A DNA stretch of 64,000 bases from Desemzia sp. RIT 804 (GTDB lineage: Bacteria; Bacillota; Bacilli; Lactobacillales; Carnobacteriaceae). Location of the stretch: assembly GCF_016892605.1 (NCBI RefSeq), contig NZ_JAFEMV010000002.1, positions 372,001 through 436,000 of the forward strand, given 5' to 3'. The position numbers and the translations under genes are program-made. Positions 27,141-35,922 of this stretch are shown in pieces (position 1 is the stretch's first letter; every line of letters begins with the position of its first letter). Below the pieces are notes generated by a model, which searched no databases, was not told where the DNA came from, and saw only the letters and a list, made by a program, of their open reading frames with translations.

Positions 27141-27229
27141 TTATATTGCAGCTATCTCTTTAGTGATTAGAGTTCTCCTTTGCAATTCTAGTAACTTACT
27201 AATTTGACAATCATGAAAGGGTGTATAAT

Positions 27230-29866
27230 TTGGAAAATTACCAAAAAGATATGGAACAGATTTATCAGGATTTTGAAGCTTCAAGAGAGGGTTTATCAGA
27301 CGCAGAAGTCAAGCGCAGACAAGAGCGCGACGGTTTAAACGAATTAAAACAAAAGAAAAAAGATTCTGTATTAAAACTATTTTTAGAAACTTTTAAAGAT
27401 GCTATGGTCATTGTACTTTTAATTGTAGCCATTATTCAAATGTTGCTTGGTGAAGTAACTGAATCACTTATTATATTTGCTGTATTGATGATCAATTCTA
27501 TTTTGAGTGTCGTTCAAACAAGAAAAGCTGAAGGTTCGTTAGACGCTTTAAAAAATATGTCTGCTCCTTCTGCTAAGGTATTGCGTAACGGCAGAAAAGT
27601 AACTATTGAAGCAAGAGAATTGGTTGTCGGGGATGTTGTAAGTTTAGATGCTGGGGATTATATTCCTGCTGACGGACGCTTGATCGAAGCCGGATCTTTG
27701 CAAATAGAAGAAGGCATGTTGACAGGGGAATCTGTTGCTTCTGAAAAAAATACAAACTCACTTAGTGGAGATGTTCCTTTAGGTGACCGTTCTAATATGG
27801 TCTTCAGTGGAACATTAACTACTTATGGACGTGGACTATACGTAGTTACGGGTACTGGTAACAATACTGAAATGGGTAAAGTTGCCAGCTTGATCGATGA
27901 TGCTTCATCGAAACAAACACCATTACAAAAGAAATTAGATGCCTTCAGTAAAAAATTAGGTATTGGTATCTTACTATTAAGTGTTTTGATTTTTGCTATC
28001 CAAGCTGCTCGTATATTCTTTGGCGATGTTACAGATGTTCAAGCAGAACTGCTTAATGCATTCATGTTTGCTGTAGCAGTGGCAGTTGCAGCTATTCCAG
28101 AAGCGCTGCAATCTATTGTAACGATCGTATTATCTGTAGGAACAAATAAAATGGCGAAGAAACATGCCATCATCCGTAAATTGCCTGCTGTTGAAACGTT
28201 AGGTTCTACAAGTATCATTTGTACGGATAAAACAGGTACGCTGACTCAAAACAAAATGACCATTGTTGATTACTTCTTGCCAAATGGACAATCTGGGAAA
28301 TTCAGTACAACTCCTGATTCTTGGACAGCAGATGAAAAACGTTTAATGGAAATCGCTGTTTTAGCTAATGACTCTAATATCAATGAAGAAGGCCAAGAGC
28401 TAGGAGATCCAACAGAAGTTGCTATGATTGCATACAGCAACAAATTAAACAAACCATATGAAGAAATTCGCCGTCAGTATCCACGTGAAGCTGAATTGCC
28501 ATTCGACTCTGATCGTAAACTGATGTCGACTGCCCACACAATTGACGGAGAACGTTTGATGTTAACAAAAGGCGGCCCGGATGTAGTCTTTGGCCGCAGC
28601 TCTAAAATGTTGTTAAATGGCGAAATCGTTGAATTGACTGACGACCGCCTAAAAGAACTACAAACTCAAAATGAAGCATTCTCAGATCGCGCGTTACGTG
28701 TATTGGCATTTGCTTACAAACCACTTCCTGCTGGAAAAGAATTGAGCTTTGATGATGAGAATGAATTGATTTTAGCTGGTTTAATGGCTATGATCGACCC
28801 TCCTCGTGAAGCAGTATACGGTGCTGTTGCAGAAGCTAAAAGTGCTGGAATCAAAACTGTTATGATCACTGGCGACCACAAGACAACAGCTCGTGCTATT
28901 GCTCGTGACATTGGTATCTTTGAAGAAGGCGACATCGCTTTAACTGGTCAAGAATTAGATGCTCTTAGTGAAGAAGAATTACACAGCAAATTAGAACACA
29001 TTTCTGTATATGCTCGTGTTTCTCCAGAAAATAAAATCCGTATCGTTCGTGCATGGCAAGATCAAGATAAAGTATCTGCTATGACCGGTGATGGGGTTAA
29101 CGATGCTCCTGCCTTGAAACAAGCTGATATCGGAGTTGCAATGGGTAGTGGTACTGATGTTGCGAAAGACTCTGCTGCTATGGTATTGACGGATGATAAC
29201 TTCGTTTCGATCATCAATGCTGTTGAAGTTGGACGTAACGTTTATGACAATATTAAAAAATCTATTGCTTACCTCTTCTCAGGTAACTTAGGTGCGATCA
29301 TTGCCATCATCGCTGCTCTATTAATGAACTGGGTCAGCCCATTCACAGCTTTACAACTATTGTTTATCAACTTAGTAAATGACTCGATTCCTGCTATCGC
29401 TTTAGGTATGGAACCTGGTGAACCGAATGTAATGAACCGTAAGCCTCGTAATCCAAATGAAGGCATTTTTGCTGGTGGTACATTTGCTTCTGTATTGTTC
29501 CGAGGAACCTTGATTGGTATTGCCGTAATTATTTCTCAATACATCGGATTAGGTTACTCAGAGGAAATGAGTGTTGCAATGGCATTTACGACATTGATCC
29601 TAGCTCGTACATTGCAAGTATTCCCTGCTCGTTCAAATACTCAAACATCAATCGGTGCTGGTTTCTTCTCTAATATGTATGCTATTTATGCCTTTGTTTT
29701 CTGTATGGCATTGTATAGTATCACTATGTTACCTGGTGTTCGTTCAGTATTCGATGTTCCAGCTGACTTTGGTTTAGAACAATGGGGAATCGCTGCCGGA
29801 TTAGCTTTAGCTGCAGTTATCCTTATGGAATTGAAAAAAGTATTTTTCCCTAGTAAAGAGCTATAA
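27230..29866 (+). CDS. P-type cation ATPase (PMR1/SERCA-like), probable Mn2+/Ca2+ exporter
   Basis: This 878-residue type II P-type ATPase has TGESV in the actuator domain, the phosphorylation site CTDKTGTLTQNKM near residue 335, KGGPDVVFG in the nucleotide domain, and the hinge MTGDGVNDAPALKQADIGVAMG near residue 620. Membrane helix 4 reads AIPEALQSIVTIVL instead of the usual PEGLP. I chose the TTG at 27230 (MENYQKDMEQ) because GAAAGGG lies 8 bases upstream; the GTG at 27221 overlaps that site. The upstream Mn2+ riboswitch implies a manganese-exporting role, as shown for riboswitch-linked homologues in streptococci and lactococci. A terminator follows. Confidence 0.92.
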   Translation: MENYQKDMEQIYQDFEASREGLSDAEVKRRQERDGLNELKQKKKDSVLKLFLETFKDAMVIVLLIVAIIQMLLGEVTESLIIFAVLMINSILSVVQTRKAEGSLDALKNMSAPSAKVLRNGRKVTIEARELVVGDVVSLDAGDYIPADGRLIEAGSLQIEEGMLTGESVASEKNTNSLSGDVPLGDRSNMVFSGTLTTYGRGLYVVTGTGNNTEMGKVASLIDDASSKQTPLQKKLDAFSKKLGIGILLLSVLIFAIQAARIFFGDVTDVQAELLNAFMFAVAVAVAAIPEALQSIVTIVLSVGTNKMAKKHAIIRKLPAVETLGSTSIICTDKTGTLTQNKMTIVDYFLPNGQSGKFSTTPDSWTADEKRLMEIAVLANDSNINEEGQELGDPTEVAMIAYSNKLNKPYEEIRRQYPREAELPFDSDRKLMSTAHTIDGERLMLTKGGPDVVFGRSSKMLLNGEIVELTDDRLKELQTQNEAFSDRALRVLAFAYKPLPAGKELSFDDENELILAGLMAMIDPPREAVYGAVAEAKSAGIKTVMITGDHKTTARAIARDIGIFEEGDIALTGQELDALSEEELHSKLEHISVYARVSPENKIRIVRAWQDQDKVSAMTGDGVNDAPALKQADIGVAMGSGTDVAKDSAAMVLTDDNFVSIINAVEVGRNVYDNIKKSIAYLFSGNLGAIIAIIAALLMNWVSPFTALQLLFINLVNDSIPAIALGMEPGEPNVMNRKPRNPNEGIFAGGTFASVLFRGTLIGIAVIISQYIGLGYSEEMSVAMAFTTLILARTLQVFPARSNTQTSIGAGFFSNMYAIYAFVFCMALYSITMLPGVRSVFDVPADFGLEQWGIAAGLALAAVILMELKKVFFPSKEL

Positions 29867-29897
29867 AACTCCTATTAGCATGAATAAGTAATACACT

Positions 29898-29935
29898 AAG
29901 CCCTACATGAAGAAAACTTCTTGTAGGGCTTTTTT
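29898..29935 (+). terminator. Terminator of the P-type ATPase gene
   Basis: AAGCCCTACATGAAG pairs with CTTCTTGTAGGGCTT, followed by a T run. Confidence 0.85.
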
Positions 29936-29954
29936 GGAATAAGTTTATTAAATT

Positions 29955-29993
29955 AAAAACAGCAGCTATCTCATTGCGATAGCTGCTGTTTTA
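29955..29993. terminator. Terminator of the GH4 gene
   Basis: AAAACAGCAGCTATC pairs with GATAGCTGCTGTTTT, directly after the GH4 stop (minus strand). Confidence 0.85.
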
Positions 29994-30001
29994 TACTTTA
30001 A

Positions 30002-31432
30002 TTAGTTTTCCACATTTGCTACTAGTTTCGGATCATTGCTTTGCATTAATTCATCTACATATGCAACTGTTTCAGGTTGAGTTGCTTCTATTTCTTTAAT
30101 TTTATCTGCAAATTGTGGCAAGTGATCTTTATGAGCATATAGTAATTCATCTAAGATCGTTTTAGCTAGTGTACCACCTGGCACTAGAGGATTTACTGTG
30201 AAAGCTTGTAAAGCAGCTCCATAGTTGCCTTCCACTGCTGCACGGATGACTGTTTCTTCCATCCCTTTCATGTTTTGGATAATTCCTCTTGCAGCTCCAG
30301 ATTGGAAAGCACCCCAGTTATACGGTTCTACACCATGTGCTGTGACCACACCAGAGACTTCAACGATACTATCATATGGTAAGTCAGTGATCGTACCGTT
30401 ATTTTGAGTAGAAACAACCATTGTAGTTTGTTTATCATTTTGGATAGATGCGATGATCTCACATGCTGCATCACTGTAATGTGTTCCGCCACGTTGAGAC
30501 AACTCTTCTGGTTTGTAATCTAAAGCAGGATCTTTGTACAATTCAAACAAGCGTCTCTCTGTTTCTTTTACCACTTGCGCTCTTGTTTCGCCTCTTTCGA
30601 ATTCTTCAATCGAATGTTGCAACATTTCATCTTCAATATAGTAGTAACGGTGATATCCACAAGGCAGCATACCTAGATCTTTGATTTGCTCATAATGGAA
30701 TGAAGCGCTGTGAATATTTTTCAAATGATTGTCTTCTTCATTTTGATTAGGTCCATAAAGAATCTCGATCAATTCAGCTGTTCTTTCTTTTCCGGTTTTA
30801 TCCCACACACGGTGCCAGTGGAAATGGTTGATACCCGCAAATTTAAAGAACAATTCGTTCTCAGGAATCCCTAATTTTTCAGATGCAGAGGAACAATGTC
30901 CAATCGGTACATTACATAAACCAACTGTTCTTTCCCATCCCCCTACTTTGATTGCTGCTTCAGTGACCATTCCAGCTGGATTGGTAAAGTTTACCAGCCA
31001 TGCATCTGGACATTGTTCTTTCATATCTTCAATAATCTCTAAAATCACAGGAATTGTACGAAAAGCTTTCAACATTCCTCCAGCTCCATTTGTTTCTTGC
31101 CCTAAAACACCGTGAGAAAGTGGGATACGCTCATCTTTTACACGCGCATCTAGTAACCCAACTCTAAATTGAGTAGTTACAAAATCTGCATCTTTTAAAG
31201 CTGATTTACGGTCTAAAGTGAGTTCAACATTCCAATCTAGTCCGGCAGCTTTTACCATACGTTTTGCCATTTCTCCAACGATTTCTAATTTTTCTTTACC
31301 TTCTTCGATATCTACCAGCACGATATCTTTGATCGGCAACTGATCTTTACGCTTAATATACCCTTCGATCAATTCGGGTGTGTAACTTGAACCTCCACCA
31401 ATAGTAACAATTTTCAATGCATCTTTAGTCAT
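30002..31432 (-). CDS. 6-phospho-beta-glucosidase, GH4 (NAD+/Mn2+ type)
   Basis: Family 4 glycosidases cleave phosphorylated sugars by an NAD+-dependent redox-elimination mechanism. The 476-residue protein begins with a Rossmann motif, LKIVTIGGGSSYTPELIEGYI, and has QFRVGLLDARVKDERIPL, GQETNGAGGMLKAFRTIPVI, the metal-binding LCNVPIGHC (Cys near 175) and GINHFHWHRVW (His near 205). The start at 31432 has AGGAGG 6 bases upstream; longer in-frame starts give a basic extension that is not conserved. A cre-like palindrome sits just before the ribosome binding site, and the EIIC gene lies upstream. Confidence 0.94.
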   Translation of the reverse strand: MTKDALKIVTIGGGSSYTPELIEGYIKRKDQLPIKDIVLVDIEEGKEKLEIVGEMAKRMVKAAGLDWNVELTLDRKSALKDADFVTTQFRVGLLDARVKDERIPLSHGVLGQETNGAGGMLKAFRTIPVILEIIEDMKEQCPDAWLVNFTNPAGMVTEAAIKVGGWERTVGLCNVPIGHCSSASEKLGIPENELFFKFAGINHFHWHRVWDKTGKERTAELIEILYGPNQNEEDNHLKNIHSASFHYEQIKDLGMLPCGYHRYYYIEDEMLQHSIEEFERGETRAQVVKETERRLFELYKDPALDYKPEELSQRGGTHYSDAACEIIASIQNDKQTTMVVSTQNNGTITDLPYDSIVEVSGVVTAHGVEPYNWGAFQSGAARGIIQNMKGMEETVIRAAVEGNYGAALQAFTVNPLVPGGTLAKTILDELLYAHKDHLPQFADKIKEIEATQPETVAYVDELMQSNDPKLVANVEN

Positions 31433-31445
31433 TGTTATCCTCCTT

Positions 31446-31459
31446 GGAAAACGTTTTCT
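31446..31459 (-). promoter_or_regulatory. cre-like palindrome before the GH4 gene
   Basis: AGAAAACGTTTTCC matches cre at 12 of 14 positions and contains the perfect palindrome GAAAACGTTTTC. Being next to the ribosome binding site, it could act as a roadblock. Confidence 0.5.
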
Positions 31460-31486
31460 TTTTAAGTACATCTTCACTATAATTTG

Positions 31487-31500
31487 TGTAATCCATTACA
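31487..31500. promoter_or_regulatory. Palindromic operator candidate TGTAATCCATTACA
   Basis: This 14-bp palindrome, 55 bases before the GH4 start, recurs as TGTAATGCATTACA before the GH1 gene at 36.5-37.9 kb. The regulator is not identified. Confidence 0.5.
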
Positions 31501-31606
31501 GTCAAGCTTAATTCAAAAGATTTTTTGGGAATAGAGATAAATTGCTTTATTGGTATCCAGAAAAACTCTTATTCTGTTGTATTTCATTATCTAGTTTGTT
31601 ACATAT

Positions 31607-31714
31607 CCTGTATCATCTGCACCTGTTTTAACCCAATACCTTGATTGGATCTATAACGCGGATAATTTTGGACTTAACTATAAAAAATACGCAGACAACT
31701 CCGTTGAAAAGTAA
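31607..31714 (+). pseudogene. C-terminal fragment of an unidentified protein
   Basis: A frame of 35 codons ending in TAA reads PVSSAPVLTQYLDWIYNADN and continues FGLNYKKYADNSVEK. The composition looks like a genuine protein C-terminus, but the upstream frame is closed by stops. It sits 17 bases before R3 copy B. I could not identify the family. Confidence 0.3.
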
Positions 31715-31731
31715 ATGATATCAAGAAAAAT

Positions 31732-31909
31732 CGATGAGAGCGGGGCAAGATACGTTTTGTCCATTGAATATAAGCCAGCCTCCCCATATGAGAAAAAACA
31801 TCTCATGAGGGGAGGCTGGCTTATATGCATGTGGTCAGGCTTTTGGAACGCGTTTAAAAGCACCCACTCAGTATGTGACAGAGATAAAGATTATTGTCCT
31901 GCTTCATCG
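31732..31909 (-). repeat. MITE-like repeat R3, copy B
   Basis: A 178-bp element in reverse orientation relative to copies A and C. Its ends are CGATGAGAGCGGGGCAAGA and the inverse of CGATGAAGCAGGACAATAA. The central hairpin pairs ATATAAGCCAGCCTCCCCAT with the ATGAGGGGAGGCTGGCTTAT side. It lies between the EIIC stop and the GH4 gene. Confidence 0.85.
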
Positions 31910-31946
31910 TTTTTTACTAATTATTTAATTACTCGAACACGATTCT

Positions 31947-33290
31947 TTAAACAGTAGGTGTTCCCGTAGGAGCATCTTCATCAGATGTTTGCGCTGCTAG
32001 GATTTGTTCTTCAGTTTGTCCTTGTTCTAACAAGTATGCTTTTTGATCGACAACTTTGAAGAATGGGTAGTATACTAATCCTCCTAAGAAAATTTGGAAG
32101 ACTTGTAATAGCGCACCTGTCCACCCACTTACTAAGAACCCAGAGAAAATTGGTGGTGTCGTCCACGGAATATTTACCCCATTAGCTACATTCACTAATC
32201 CTGTTGACATAGCTACATAAGCAACAATTGCCATAATAATTGGATTGATGATAAATGGAATCAACATGATCGGGTTCAATACGATAGGAATACCAAATAC
32301 TAATGGTTCATTGATATTGAACAATCCAGGTCCAATAGCTAATTTCCCTAAAGTTTTAAACTGTTTAGATTTTGCAAAAATCAATGCACATATTGCTAAA
32401 CCTAATGTGCTTCCAGCTCCCCCAAGTTTGATAAAGTTATCGTAAAATTGAGAGTTGATAATATTTGGTAAAGCCTGTCCTGCTGCGAATGCTTCTGCAT
32501 TCCCTGCAGTTAAGGACAACCAAATCGGTGACATTACACCAGAAACGATTTGAGAACCATGAATACCAAATGACCATAAAATAGCTTCAAATAATAACAC
32601 AATGATCATTGCAGGTAAGGAGCCGCCTAGAGCTAATAATGGCGTTTGTAATACTTCAAATATAAAGTTGTGAGCTGTTACATATGGTGTTAAGGCAAAC
32701 AGCATACGGATAATGTTAAAAGAAAGAATAACGAATAGTCCTGGAATTAAAGATGAGAAAGAACGTGCTACGTTGCTTGGAACAGATTCAGGCATTTTGA
32801 TGACCCAGCCACGTTGAACAACGGCTCTCATGATCTCAGTAGCTAAAATAGCAGTGATCATACCGACAAATAATCCACTAGCACTTAGATTTGATGCAGG
32901 GATACCTGTTGCACCTTCTGCAGTTACTAAGCTTGGTGTAAGAATCAAAAAAGCAACCAAAGATAAAACGATACCTGCTACGTCATCCACTTTGTAATGA
33001 CTAGCCAAAGACTTAGAAATCCCTACAATAACAAAAGGAGTCATGATGTTCATTGTCATGTTGTAAGGAACCATGAAGAACTCAGCCCAATTGTCCCCAA
33101 AGATACCAGCCATAAAATCTCCATATCCATTAATCGGCAAGTTAGCTAGCAATAAGAAAATCGATCCAATAATCAAAATAGACATAGCTGCAAAAAAACC
33201 ACTCTTTATAGCAGTTAAATAACGATTTGAATCTAGTTTATAAGCAAGTGGCGCCATTTTTTCCTCTAAGAATTTTAAAAATTTATCCAT
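31947..33290 (-). CDS. PTS EIIC, cellobiose/lichenan family (second)
   Basis: This 447-residue EIIC permease of the lactose/cellobiose type has FLLLANLPINGYGDFMAGIFG near residue 42, EAILWSFGIHGSQIVSGVMSPIW near residue 235 and the NEPLVFGIPIVLNPIM loop near residue 340. The acidic C-terminal tail (about 30 residues, TSDEDAP) is an extension. The phospho-beta-glucosidase of family 4 lies downstream on the same strand with R3 copy B between them. A perfect cre site is about 140 bases upstream. EIIA and EIIB are absent from the window. Confidence 0.93.
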   Translation of the reverse strand: MDKFLKFLEEKMAPLAYKLDSNRYLTAIKSGFFAAMSILIIGSIFLLLANLPINGYGDFMAGIFGDNWAEFFMVPYNMTMNIMTPFVIVGISKSLASHYKVDDVAGIVLSLVAFLILTPSLVTAEGATGIPASNLSASGLFVGMITAILATEIMRAVVQRGWVIKMPESVPSNVARSFSSLIPGLFVILSFNIIRMLFALTPYVTAHNFIFEVLQTPLLALGGSLPAMIIVLLFEAILWSFGIHGSQIVSGVMSPIWLSLTAGNAEAFAAGQALPNIINSQFYDNFIKLGGAGSTLGLAICALIFAKSKQFKTLGKLAIGPGLFNINEPLVFGIPIVLNPIMLIPFIINPIIMAIVAYVAMSTGLVNVANGVNIPWTTPPIFSGFLVSGWTGALLQVFQIFLGGLVYYPFFKVVDQKAYLLEQGQTEEQILAAQTSDEDAPTGTPTV

Positions 33291-33428
33291 GTTTGTTTCC
33301 TCCTATGAATGGAATAGTACTATCTTTAAAAAATCAAAATGGAATAACAATAAATGCTGAAGTAATAGACTATGCTTGCTCTTTTACTATCCCCCTTTCT
33401 GCTTAGATACTAATTCTCCTCTCTTTTT

Positions 33429-33442
33429 TGTAAGCGCTTACT
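33429..33442. promoter_or_regulatory. cre site (CcpA) before second EIIC gene
   Basis: TGTAAGCGCTTACT is a near-perfect palindromic cre, about 140 bases before the EIIC start. Confidence 0.8.
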
Positions 33443-33586
33443 TATTACTACTCTTATTTTAATATATAGCTTATCTACAAGCAAGTCTTTTTATAAATTT
33501 TTTATTTTAATTACAACCTTTAGTTTTGGCTATGTTACTTTTTACTCATTTATTTTTTAACCTTTTATTATGTTCCCCTAAAAAGC

Positions 33587-33616
33587 TTGTTTGTTTTACT
33601 TAAAAGTGTTTATAAT
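33587..33616 (+). promoter_or_regulatory. Promoter of the DUF368 gene
   Basis: TTGTTT and TATAAT are separated by 18 bases, about 45 bases before the start codon. The rest of the 33291-33660 gap holds only AT-rich sequence and the cre site. Confidence 0.65.
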
Positions 33617-33660
33617 GAAAGTTAGTGAAAATTGTACTACTTGAAGGAGAGAATTAGCTT

Positions 33661-34533
33661 TTGGAAAATAAGAATAGGTTATCAAAAGATTGGTTTATTA
33701 GATTACTGAAAGGTGCTGCCGTAGGAATCGGTGGTATATTACCAGGTTTATCAGGTGGTGTTCTCGCTGTTATTTTTGGGCTTTATGATGAGATTATTGA
33801 ATTCTTAGGTAATATCACTAAAAACTTCTTCCAAAATGTTCGTTACTTTTTACCTGTAGGAATCGGTGGAGTTATTGGAGTAGTTATCTTTTCGGCTTTT
33901 GTAGAAAAAGCTTTTGGTCAATACGAAGCTATGTTCACCTGCTTATTTATTGGTTTTGTCGTTGGAACTTTCCCTTCTTTATGGAAAACAGCTGGCGAAA
34001 AAGGACGCAGTACAATGGATATCAGTATCCTCGCAGTGAGTGCTATCGGTTTAACTCTATTAATGGTGATCGGTGGACAGTCTTTGACTCAATTAGCGCC
34101 TAGCTTTCTGACTTGGGTATTCTCTGGAGCATTAATTGGTCTTGGTGTGATCGTGCCTGGAATGAGTCCAAGTAACTTCTTGATTTACTTTGGTCTGTAT
34201 GAAAAAATGTCTGCAGGTATTAGTTCGTTTGATTTTAGTGTCATTATTCCTTTAGTTATAGGTGGTCTACTATGTGTATTATTACTAGCTAAACTAGCAA
34301 GCTGGTTATTCACACGTTTCTATTCAAAAATGTATCATTTTATTTTAGGTATGGTGATTGGATCATCAGTAGCTATTTTCCCTACTGTTATCCTTCCAGC
34401 ATTTTCAAGTGAAGGATTGACATCATCTGGTTTATCATTTATCACAACGTTACTGTTTTCAATCGTTATGTTTATTATAGGCGTGATTTTCTCTTATTGG
34501 TTTAGCGGAATTGAAGCAAAATATTCAAAATAA
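33661..34533 (+). CDS. DUF368 polyprenyl-phosphate transporter
   Basis: DUF368 proteins have been shown in recent work to recycle undecaprenyl phosphate across the membrane (named PopT or UptA-like flippases). The 290-residue protein has about eight to nine membrane segments, with the repeated motif GIGGILPGLSGGVLAVIFGLYDEI near residue 22 and a second copy LGVIVPGMSPSNFLIYFGLYEKM near residue 160. The inverted-repeat topology is typical. The start is TTG, with AAGGAG 11-12 bases upstream. It is monocistronic. Confidence 0.88.
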   Translation: MENKNRLSKDWFIRLLKGAAVGIGGILPGLSGGVLAVIFGLYDEIIEFLGNITKNFFQNVRYFLPVGIGGVIGVVIFSAFVEKAFGQYEAMFTCLFIGFVVGTFPSLWKTAGEKGRSTMDISILAVSAIGLTLLMVIGGQSLTQLAPSFLTWVFSGALIGLGVIVPGMSPSNFLIYFGLYEKMSAGISSFDFSVIIPLVIGGLLCVLLLAKLASWLFTRFYSKMYHFILGMVIGSSVAIFPTVILPAFSSEGLTSSGLSFITTLLFSIVMFIIGVIFSYWFSGIEAKYSK

Positions 34534-34589
34534 ACCTTATTAAATAGTAAAAAGACGCTTAGAAACTATACCAAATCACTGATATTTAA

Positions 34590-34643
34590 ATAAACACAGC
34601 TCTGTTGAATTCTATACGAATTCAACAGAGCTGTGTTTATTTT
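34590..34643. terminator. Bidirectional terminator with a 22-bp perfect stem
   Basis: AAACACAGCTCTGTTGAATTC pairs perfectly with its inverse around a 5-base loop, with A and T runs on each side. It serves convergent genes. Confidence 0.85.
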
Positions 34644-34646
34644 GCA

Positions 34647-35018
34647 CTACTTCTCATTCAATTTGATAGCTGCATGAATAAGAAAAGTAAATATTTTTGG
34701 CTGAATGTCCTCCATCTTTTTGATTCGAATGTGCCTCATCGTTTTTCCTGATCCTTGCAGCAAATTGTGTATATCTTTCTCTTCTAATTCATTTCCTCTT
34801 TGAAAGCCAAGATTCACATGTTTTTTTGCAGGTTGCAAATAACAAACCAATCCTTTATAAGAATAATTCGGCATTGACCATTTGTACTCTTCTATAAGTT
34901 TGGGAGATGTTTCTAAAACAAGGGTTCTAAGGGTCTGTGTAATTTCTTGAATATTATCTGGCAGCTCTTCAACCAAGTGAGTGACTTCTTTATTGCTTCT
35001 TGTTTCGTTATTCATCAT
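34647..35018 (-). CDS. DUF1801-family protein
   Basis: This 123-residue YdhG-like DUF1801 protein has conserved YKWSMPNYSYKGLVCYLQPAKKHVNLGFQRG near residue 45. Its function is not established. It overlaps the end of the upstream kinase gene by 11 bases, and GGAGG lies inside that gene before the ATG-ATG start. The pair is therefore translationally coupled. Confidence 0.85.
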   Translation of the reverse strand: MMNNETRSNKEVTHLVEELPDNIQEITQTLRTLVLETSPKLIEEYKWSMPNYSYKGLVCYLQPAKKHVNLGFQRGNELEEKDIHNLLQGSGKTMRHIRIKKMEDIQPKIFTFLIHAAIKLNEK

Positions 35019-35922
35019 ATCCTCCTGCTAAACCTAGCGCTTGTTTCGCCATTTGCTCATATTCTTCTAAGCCGGAAATAATTGCAAACTCAGCAATATC
35101 GATAGCGGCTGTCGTATTCAGTTCGATGATATGTTCTTTCATATTCGGCCAATAATAACCTCCTGCTGCTTTATAAGATTGTATCAATCGATCAAGACCT
35201 TCTCCCCCAAATACCGTGAAGTGTCCGATAAAATCTTTAGATATATCTGCGACTTTTGCTTCTGTCCAATCGATTAAACCCGTAACATTTTCTTTTTTAT
35301 CTACCATTATATGTCCTGGATGCAAGTCTCCATGAATCATTCCCGTTTTATTAGGCCACATGGTATCATCATTCAACCAAACCTGCCATCTATTCCACAG
35401 CGTCTCTTCTACGTCATATGTTTCCTTGATTTTATCCATTCGCTCTTTCATATGTTGCCTTACTTCTTTTGCAGTCTGAACTTTAATTCCAGCTTGTGCT
35501 GCTTGTTCGCTTGGAATCCTGTGAAGTTCTGCTAGTGCTTTTCCAAGCGTTTGGATAAATGATTCTGATACATTCTCTGCATCAATTTCCCACACATATG
35601 CTTGCATCTCCATATCGACTGTAGCAGCCGGCACACCTTTTAATGCTTTGTATGCAATTAATTTTTTTGTGTAGATCTCCCAATCAGGCACTTCAAAGTC
35701 CACACGTTTACGAATAAAATCCAGCACGGTTTTTTCAGGAGCCGTTCGAATAAACACATCTTCACGTCTCGGCAAACGCAAAATCCATTCCTTTTCTTCT
35801 ACGTCTTTAGCAAATACAACTTGAAAATCTAAGCCTGACTCGTTCATCGTAAAAGAGTCTTCTCTTAACCTCAGATCTTTTTTTTCTGCAAGTAAGAGAA
35901 CTTCTTTTTTTGTTTTACTCAT
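35008..35922 (-). CDS. Macrolide 2'-phosphotransferase-like kinase (Mph/APH family)
   Basis: This 304-residue aminoglycoside-phosphotransferase-fold kinase resembles chromosomal Mph proteins that phosphorylate the 2'-OH of macrolides. It has FQVVFAKDVEEKEWILRLPRR in the N-lobe, the catalytic loop MIHGDLHPGHIMVD near residue 197 (Asp near 201), and the metal-binding GLIDWTEAKV near residue 216. Mph-type features include the RLPRREDV segment and the C-terminal length. Whether it acts on macrolides is untested. It is first in a two-gene unit with the DUF1801 gene. Confidence 0.8.
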   Translation of the reverse strand: MSKTKKEVLLLAEKKDLRLREDSFTMNESGLDFQVVFAKDVEEKEWILRLPRREDVFIRTAPEKTVLDFIRKRVDFEVPDWEIYTKKLIAYKALKGVPAATVDMEMQAYVWEIDAENVSESFIQTLGKALAELHRIPSEQAAQAGIKVQTAKEVRQHMKERMDKIKETYDVEETLWNRWQVWLNDDTMWPNKTGMIHGDLHPGHIMVDKKENVTGLIDWTEAKVADISKDFIGHFTVFGGEGLDRLIQSYKAAGGYYWPNMKEHIIELNTTAAIDIAEFAIISGLEEYEQMAKQALGLAGGYDE

